Source: Hungatella sp.
GTDB lineage: Bacteria; Bacillota; Clostridia; Lachnospirales; Lachnospiraceae
Reading direction: 5' to 3'
Length of the DNA: 46,913 nt
NCBI GenBank assembly: GCA_022795805.1
Contig: JAAWHK010000009.1
Span: forward strand, 1-46,913
Under the pieces are notes generated by a model, which did no database searches, was not told the DNA's origin, and was given only the letters and a program-made list of their open reading frames with translations. The translations under genes and the position numbers were made by a program. Every line of letters begins with the position of its first letter. The stretch's first letter is position 1. Below, piece by piece: positions 42,535 through 46,913 of the stretch.

Positions 42535-42870
42535 ATGGATAATGAAAGCGTATTGAAAAAGATTGAAGAGCTGATGTTACAGCGGGGCTATACCCGATAT
42601 ATGCTGGCAAAAGTAAGCGGAATCAGTAAATCCACGATCACTACCATATTTAACAGAAGAAGTACGATGAGCCTGTATAACCTGTCGAAAGTCTGCAGGG
42701 CGTTTGACCTGACATTGTCGGAATTTTTTTCCATGCTGGAGGGCAAGACAGAAAACGGACTGCTGCAGGATTTTCCATTGGATTGGTGGAGCAGCCTGCC
42801 GCCGGAGAAGCGCCGTCAGGTGACAACCATTATGCGAGTGGTTGCAGAATTGGATTTAAGGGGAAAGTAA
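42535..42870 (+). CDS. XRE-family helix-turn-helix regulator
   Basis: A 111-residue DNA-binding protein. The helix-turn-helix is YMLAKVSGISKSTITTIFNR followed by STMSLYNLSKVCRAFDLTL, typical of Cro/CI-like domains; the C-terminal 40 residues (ENGLLQDFPLDWWSSLPPEK) are family-typical for short clostridial XRE proteins. ATG 42535 follows GGCGGAGAG. Base composition is clearly more AT-rich than neighbouring genes, so acquisition by transfer is likely. Its partner genes are missing: a gene remnant and two terminators follow directly. Confidence 0.88.
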   Translation: MDNESVLKKIEELMLQRGYTRYMLAKVSGISKSTITTIFNRRSTMSLYNLSKVCRAFDLTLSEFFSMLEGKTENGLLQDFPLDWWSSLPPEKRRQVTTIMRVVAELDLRGK

Positions 42871-42934
42871 CCAATATAGATGTCTTTGGATTGTGGATTG
42901 TGACGAAAAAGCGCAGGAGGGAAAAAGAAATTGA

Positions 42935-43183
42935 CAAGAAATTGACAAAATTTGGTCGGCATATATAACGGCACATACGGGCGGAAGAGACAGCTTCGGC
43001 CCGAATCGTTTTTTTGGAGACAAGACCGGGTATGATTTCTTCTACAGAATCCGCAGGCATGCAAAACTGGGATACTGCGCGGAGGGATCGTACTGCGGCG
43101 TCCGCATCGAGGCAGCCAACCATATGGCAGAGGGCGGCGCATCCCGCAACGAGAACACGCAGGCGGCTTCCAATTTGAAGTAA
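42935..43183 (+). pseudogene. C-terminal gene remnant without start
   Basis: An open frame of 82 codons with no plausible start codon and a TGA immediately upstream. The distal part from about 43014 (GDKTGYDFFYRIRRHAKLGY, then CAEGSYCGVRIEAANHMAEG, ending AASNLK) has the third-position GC bias of a normal gene, and its stop is followed at 43200 by a terminator. The proximal part is likely non-coding because it contains another terminator. I do not recognise the family. It is read as the tail of a gene whose body was lost by deletion or insertion, with the XRE gene now in its place. Confidence 0.5.
42976..43013 (+). terminator. Terminator downstream of the XRE gene
   Basis: A 10-position stem with one mismatch (42976-42985 with 42992-43001), a 6-base loop, then AATCG and seven Ts (43007-43013). 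It ends the XRE transcript and lies inside the frame of the gene remnant, showing the remnant's proximal part is not coding. Confidence 0.82.
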
Positions 43184-43199
43184 AACAGGAATATGCAAG

Positions 43200-43240
43200 G
43201 CAGGCTTTCCCGGGTTACCGGGGAGCCTGCGTTTGTATTT
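43200..43240 (+). terminator. Terminator after the gene remnant
   Basis: A 13-bp stem with one bulge (43200-43213 with 43218-43230), GTTA loop, then GTTTGTATTTT. It begins 17 bases after the remnant's stop codon, as expected for the end of a former transcription unit. Confidence 0.8.
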
Positions 43241-43309
43241 TACAGGGTACGTTCACAGGGGATAAAACTTTCAAAGCAAAATAAAAAAATAGTATTTCTT
43301 TTTGAAATA

Positions 43310-43318
43310 TGGTATAAT
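43310..43318 (+). promoter_or_regulatory. Extended -10 promoter for the GNAT-like gene
   Basis: TGGTATAAT (43310-43318) in an AT-rich stretch. The region before it (43241-43309) shows nothing else recognisable. Confidence 0.6.
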
Positions 43319-43358
43319 CAGAAAAGCAGGAAATTTCTTCGCGTGGGGAGGTTTTATT

Positions 43359-44135
43359 ATGATGGTTGAACTGGGAAGAGAGAAGCGTCAGAGTATCAGG
43401 CCGCTCTGTGAGGGAAACCGTGAGGTTCTGGTGCGGGGGGCCGTGGAGGGAACCATGGGACGGGTGTGGGTGCCGGGTCTGGACGATGCGCCGTTCTGTT
43501 TCATCGTGTCAGGCGATTTCTCCTATCTTTTGGGGATTCCGCCTAAAGGCGCCGTCGCACTGGATTTAAAGAGCCAGATCTACCGGTCAGCTTCCCGTGC
43601 GTTTATTTATCCGGAGGATGGGCGGTGGGAGCAGTGGCTTCAGGAGGAGTTCGACGGGCAGCTGCGCATGGTGACCAGGTACGCCCTGAAGAAGGACGAG
43701 CACCATTTTGACAGGGAGGGTCTCAAGGGGTATCTGAAAGGCGTGCCCCAGGGAATCCGCATCAGGCGGATAGACGAAAGACTGTACCATCTGGCGATGA
43801 AGGAGGAGTGGAGCCGGGATCTGTGTTCCAATTTTGAGGATTTTAAGCATTTTCAGGCCTGCGGATTCGGATACGGAGCCATGAAAGCGCACAGACTGGT
43901 ATCAGGATGCTCGGCTTACGGGGCCAGCGAGGGCATGATGGAGATCCAGGTGGATACCAGGAAGGATTACCGCAGACAGGGGCTGGCCCTGGCCTGCAGC
44001 GCCGCTTTTGTGCTGGAGTGCCTGGAGAGGGATATTATCCCCAACTGGGACGCAGCCAACCAGCAGTCCGTGGAACTGGCAGAGAAGCTGGGATATGTGT
44101 TTGACCGAGAGTATCAGGTGTATCAGCTGCTCTGA
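43359..44135 (+). CDS. GNAT acetyltransferase-like protein
   Basis: A 258-residue protein of the clostridial GNAT_acetyltran type (PF12746-like). The C-terminal half has the acetyl-CoA-binding pattern [20 protein letters not shown] followed by [18 protein letters not shown], the usual GNAT motif A/B arrangement; the N-terminal half is a poorly conserved domain with [15 protein letters not shown] 43359 is used, with GGGGAGG seven bases upstream; the longer frame from 43302 starts in the promoter. The substrate is unknown. It is 65 bases from deoC with no terminator with a T-run between, so partial co-transcription is possible. Confidence 0.82.
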   Translation: MMVELGREKRQSIRPLCEGNREVLVRGAVEGTMGRVWVPGLDDAPFCFIVSGDFSYLLGIPPKGAVALDLKSQIYRSASRAFIYPEDGRWEQWLQEEFDGQLRMVTRYALKKDEHHFDREGLKGYLKGVPQGIRIRRIDERLYHLAMKEEWSRDLCSNFEDFKHFQACGFGYGAMKAHRLVSGCSAYGASEGMMEIQVDTRKDYRRQGLALACSAAFVLECLERDIIPNWDAANQQSVELAEKLGYVFDREYQVYQLL

Positions 44136-44200
44136 ACGCCGGACCCACCGGGCATCCGGCAGGGCGGCGCACCGCCAAGAATGAAAGGAGAACGGAGATA

Positions 44201-44890
44201 ATGGACAGAGAGACGATTTTTCATGCAGTAGATCACACGCTTCTGACCCAGTGTGCAACCTGGGGGGAGATTCAGCAGATCTGTGACGACGCCGTCCGGT
44301 ACGGGACCGCGTCCGTGTGCATACCGCCGTCCTACGTGGCTGCGGCCAAAGAGTATGTGGGGGACAGGATGAAGGTGTGTACGGTTATCGGTTTCCCCAA
44401 CGGGTACAACACCACGGCTGCCAAGGTGTTTGAGACGGAGGACGCTCTGGAGAACGGCGCCGATGAGATCGACATGGTGATCAATATCGGGGATCTGAGG
44501 GATAAACGCTACGACAGGGTTCTGGAGGAGATACGCACCATCAAGGCCGTGTGCGGAGAGCATGTGCTGAAAGTGATTATTGAGACCTGCCTTCTGACGG
44601 AGGAGGAGAAGATACAGATGTGCCGTCTGGTTACGGAAGCCGGCGCCGACTACATCAAGACCTCCACAGGGTTTTCCACGGCAGGGGCTACCTTCGACGA
44701 TATCCGGCTGTTTGCCCGCCACATCGGGCCGAAGGTGAAGATTAAGGCGGCGGGCGGCATCTCGTCCTTTGAGGATGCGGAGACATTTATGGAGCTGGGA
44801 GCCGAAAGGCTGGGGACCAGCAGGATCGTGAAACTGGCGAAAGCGGAGGACAATCATGGACAGACGGGAACTGATTTGGGCGGCTATTAA
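44201..44890 (+). CDS. deoC: Deoxyribose-phosphate aldolase
   Basis: A 229-residue class I aldolase cleaving 2-deoxyribose-5-phosphate to acetaldehyde and glyceraldehyde-3-phosphate. Features are [24 protein letters not shown], the Schiff-base lysine region YIKTSTGFS, and [12 protein letters not shown]. Length is usual. AAAGGAGA lies upstream of the ATG. It overlaps cdd by 35 bases. With cdd and pdp it forms a deoxynucleoside salvage operon. Confidence 0.97.
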   Translation: MDRETIFHAVDHTLLTQCATWGEIQQICDDAVRYGTASVCIPPSYVAAAKEYVGDRMKVCTVIGFPNGYNTTAAKVFETEDALENGADEIDMVINIGDLRDKRYDRVLEEIRTIKAVCGEHVLKVIIETCLLTEEEKIQMCRLVTEAGADYIKTSTGFSTAGATFDDIRLFARHIGPKVKIKAAGGISSFEDAETFMELGAERLGTSRIVKLAKAEDNHGQTGTDLGGY

Positions 44891-45266
44891 GGTTTTGCCA
44901 AAGGCCTATGTGCCCTACTCCCACTTTCATGTGGCGGCGGCTCTTCTGTGCAGGGACCAGACGGTCTACACGGGAATAAACATCGAGAATGCGGCCTATA
45001 CGCCTACCGTGTGCGCGGAGAGAAGCGCGTTTTTCAGGGCTGTCAATGACGGAAAACGGGAGTTTGAGGCCATCGTGGTCTGCGGGGGAAAGGACGGGGT
45101 GCTGACGGACTACTGCGCGCCCTGCGGAGTGTGCAGGCAGGTGATGAGGGAATTCTGCGATCCAAAGACATTTCGGGTGATTCTGGCAAAGTCTGAGGAA
45201 GAGTACAGGGAGTTTATGCTGGAGGAACTGCTTCCCATGGGCTTTGGACCGGAGAATCTTCTGTAA
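44856..45266 (+). CDS. cdd: Cytidine deaminase
   Basis: A 136-residue homotetrameric-type zinc deaminase converting (deoxy)cytidine to (deoxy)uridine. The zinc motifs are CAERSAFF (C, E) and [12 protein letters not shown] (PCxxC); the substrate loop has [11 protein letters not shown] and [16 protein letters not shown]. The ATG lies inside the end of deoC, with GGAGG six bases upstream. Its product feeds the downstream phosphorylase. Confidence 0.97.
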   Translation: MDRRELIWAAIKVLPKAYVPYSHFHVAAALLCRDQTVYTGINIENAAYTPTVCAERSAFFRAVNDGKREFEAIVVCGGKDGVLTDYCAPCGVCRQVMREFCDPKTFRVILAKSEEEYREFMLEELLPMGFGPENLL

Positions 45267-45279
45267 AGGGGGGAAGCGG

Positions 45280-46629
45280 ATGCGGATGTATGATTTAATT
45301 GAAAAGAAGAAGCACGGGGGGAGTCTCACCAGGCAGGAGATCCGCTGCATGGTGCAGGGATTTGCAGGCGGGGAGATTCCCGATTACCAGATGGCCGCCA
45401 TGCTGATGGCCATTTATTTCAGGGGCATGGACCGGGAGGAGACGCTGGCGCTTACCATGGAGATGGCTTCCTCCGGCGACATGGTGGATCTGTCGGCCAT
45501 TGAGGGCATTAAGGTGGATAAGCACAGTACAGGCGGCGTGGGGGACAAGACCACTCTGGTCATCGGTCCCCTGGCGGCTTCCCTTGGGGTGAAGGTGGCC
45601 AAGATGTCCGGGAGAGGGCTGGGACACACCGGGGGGACCATAGACAAGCTGGAATCCATACCGGGGCTGTCCACAGCCATAGACAGGGAACGTTTTTTCA
45701 GGATCGTCAATGAAACGGGCATCGCGGTGATCGGCCAGTCGGGCAACATGGTTCCGGCGGATAAAAAGATGTACGCTCTGCGGGACGTGACGGCCACGGT
45801 TGACAGCATCCCCCTGATCGCATCCTCCATCATGAGCAAGAAGATCGCCGCCGGCAGCGACGGCATCGTTCTGGACGTGAAGACGGGAAGCGGAGCTTTT
45901 ATGAAGAGCCTTAAAGATTCCGTGGCCCTGGCAAAGGAGATGGTGGCCATCGGAACGGGGGCAGGGCGGCGGTGCTGCGCCCTGATTACGGATATGGACG
46001 TGCCTCTGGGGCGGGCTGTGGGCAATTCGCTGGAGGTTGTGGAGGCCATAGAGACCTTAAAGGGCAGAGGGCCTGAGGATCTGACGCAGGTGTGCCTGGA
46101 GCTGTGCGCCCATATGCTGTACATGGCGGGCAGGGGCGGGCTGGATGCCTGCAGGGCCATGGCAGAGGAAGCCATGGCCGACGGAAGAGGCGTGAAGACT
46201 CTGGCCGCCATGGTAAAAGCCCAGGGCGGCGACGAATCCTATATTCTGGATCCCGGAAGATTCCCCGAAGCCGCCTTCTCCCTGGAGGTGAAGGCAGAGG
46301 AGGAGGGCGTGATCACCCACATCGACACGGAGGGCTGCGGCATTGCCTCCGCCATGCTTGGGGCGGGCCGTCAGAAGAAGGAGGATGTCATCGACTACAG
46401 CGCGGGAATCCGGCTCTGTAAAAAATACGGTGACAGCGTTAAAAAAGGGGAAGCCATCGCGGTTCTCTTTGCGTCCCGTGAAGAATTGTTTGAAGGCGCG
46501 TCTAAAAAGCTTCTGTCTGCGTATACTATAGAGAGAGGACAGGAGGGCAGGCCTTCGGAGAACAGGAAACGGATCTACGCCAGGGTCGATGAGAACGGGG
46601 AAGAATATTATCCGGATCCTATTTCCTAA
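45280..46629 (+). CDS. pdp: Pyrimidine-nucleoside phosphorylase
   Basis: A 449-residue phosphorylase of the thymidine/pyrimidine nucleoside family, releasing the base and (deoxy)ribose-1-phosphate. The family signature KVAKMSGRGLGHTGGTIDKL is complete, with KHSTGGVGDKTTLVIGP before it and the C-terminal glycine-rich PYNP_C domain (EGCGIASAMLGAGRQKKED). ATG 45280 (MRMYDLIEKK) is chosen over the earlier in-frame ATG 45244 inside cdd; AAGGGGGG precedes it. Deoxyribose-1-phosphate would need a phosphopentomutase before DeoC, which is not in the window. Confidence 0.95.
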   Translation: MRMYDLIEKKKHGGSLTRQEIRCMVQGFAGGEIPDYQMAAMLMAIYFRGMDREETLALTMEMASSGDMVDLSAIEGIKVDKHSTGGVGDKTTLVIGPLAASLGVKVAKMSGRGLGHTGGTIDKLESIPGLSTAIDRERFFRIVNETGIAVIGQSGNMVPADKKMYALRDVTATVDSIPLIASSIMSKKIAAGSDGIVLDVKTGSGAFMKSLKDSVALAKEMVAIGTGAGRRCCALITDMDVPLGRAVGNSLEVVEAIETLKGRGPEDLTQVCLELCAHMLYMAGRGGLDACRAMAEEAMADGRGVKTLAAMVKAQGGDESYILDPGRFPEAAFSLEVKAEEEGVITHIDTEGCGIASAMLGAGRQKKEDVIDYSAGIRLCKKYGDSVKKGEAIAVLFASREELFEGASKKLLSAYTIERGQEGRPSENRKRIYARVDENGEEYYPDPIS

Positions 46630-46648
46630 AAAGTCAAAAAATAGAGGA

Positions 46649-46677
46649 TTGAAAAAACACCCGCAGTATTGTATAAT
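46649..46677 (+). promoter_or_regulatory. Sigma-A promoter for the 6S-like RNA
   Basis: TTGAAA (46649-46654), 17-base spacer, TATAAT (46672-46677). It begins 20 bases after the pdp stop and would start transcription near 46684. Confidence 0.85.
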
Positions 46678-46683
46678 AACCGT

Positions 46684-46886
46684 ATCAAGAGACAGGTTTG
46701 TAATTCCTGGAATGTTCGACAATCTTACGTATCTTTGAACCTACATTATGACACAAGGGATTCCAATATTTTTCGGCGGATGTCAGGCCTCCTGTGAGTG
46801 GAAGGCAGAAACCGGAGTGAGGTCACCCACCTAGCATGGCTAGGCGTCAAATTGTAAGAACCGGCATTTTGGGATTACAAAAGATG
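46684..46886 (+). ncRNA. ssrS: Probable 6S RNA
   Basis: A transcript of about 200 bases, bounded by a consensus promoter and a terminator, with no open frame. The ends pair through TTGTAATTCC (about 46698-46707) with GGGATTACAA (about 46871-46880), then AATG with CATT, then CTTAC with GTAAG, leaving a large internal loop and a terminal hairpin: the 6S architecture. A small perfect hairpin CCTAGC-ATG-GCTAGG lies on the 3' side of the loop. 6S RNA binds sigma-A polymerase and lowers promoter use in stationary phase. The SRP RNA core motif and tmRNA or RNase P signatures are absent. Family identity rests on shape and remembered sequence. Confidence 0.7.
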
Positions 46887-46910
46887 AAAGCAGCGAGCAA
46901 TCGCTGCTTT
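46887..46910 (+). terminator. Terminator of the 6S-like RNA (window edge)
   Basis: A perfect 10-bp stem (46887-46896 with 46901-46910) with a GCAA loop, ending in CTTTATC at the window edge; any longer T-run lies outside. Confidence 0.85.
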
Positions 46911-46913
46911 ATC

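Noticed and set aside
42931..42967. Two TTGACA words followed by TATAAC after the XRE gene
   Set aside because: Spacings of 14 and 25 bases do not make a sigma-A promoter.
42830..43198. Long minus-strand frame across the XRE tail and gene remnant
   Set aside because: No ribosome binding site, improbable composition, and it runs through two plus-strand terminators.
44136..44200. Inverted repeats between the GNAT-like gene and deoC
   Set aside because: Short GC-rich stems without a T-run; no support for a terminator or riboswitch.
1..46913. CRISPR arrays, tRNA or rRNA genes, insertion sequences, prophage genes
   Set aside because: No regularly spaced repeats, tRNA-like folds, rRNA segments, transposase or integrase frames were seen on either strand.

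Overview
The window reads as a chromosomal segment of an endospore-forming Firmicute, most likely a GC-rich member of the Lachnospiraceae (old Clostridium cluster XIVa). Supporting signs are a PolC-type replicase, a zinc-form L28, an alpha/beta-type SASP, GerW and YlbJ sporulation genes, Asp23/FakA, a Gram-positive-type deo operon and Firmicute-style sigma-A promoters. The taxonomic call is inference from gene content and base composition. Nearly all DNA is coding and on the + strand. Only an MBL hydrolase, rpmB and a ylbJ-like gene are on the - strand.

Layout. 1-7883: an AcoR-like sigma-54 activator (5' end outside the window), then a near-perfect -24/-12 promoter, then etfB-etfA of the FixA/FixB type, a MenA-like prenyltransferase, a UbiE/MenG-like methyltransferase, a polyprenyl diphosphate synthase and a type-B carboxylesterase. 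This looks like one regulated electron-transfer and prenylquinone operon, and is the most interesting unit here. 7951-9006: an MBL-fold hydrolase on the other strand. 9168-14316: housekeeping genes yicC, gmk, rpoZ, rimO, pgsA, cinA. 14411-17736: two unrecognised proteins, DUF2953, GerW and a 46-residue membrane protein. 17790-22459: rpmB (-), asp23-like, fakA-like and recG. 22576-22782: a SASP gene.

23050-27715: a complete five-gene Liv-type ABC importer. 27821-32935: a GntR/UTRA regulator, then a separately promoted cluster DUF4432-amidohydrolase-SDR-UroD-like that looks catabolic with unknown substrate. 33085-36587: rsmD, coaD, a coiled-coil protein, ylbJ-like (-) and an M23 peptidase. 36620-42317: ispG and polC. 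42437-43240: a lower-GC patch with an XRE regulator, a tandem-repeat candidate operator, two terminators and a C-terminal gene remnant. 43359-46629: a GNAT-like protein and the deoC-cdd-pdp nucleoside salvage genes. The window ends in a probable 6S RNA with its own consensus promoter and terminator.

How the parts fit: IspG supplies the isoprenoid route whose product would feed the polyprenyl synthase and prenyltransferase of the sigma-54 operon. No gene for making the aromatic head group (menFDHCEB or futalosine route) and no FixC/FixX partner lies in the window, so the electron acceptor/donor and the source of the ring are open questions.
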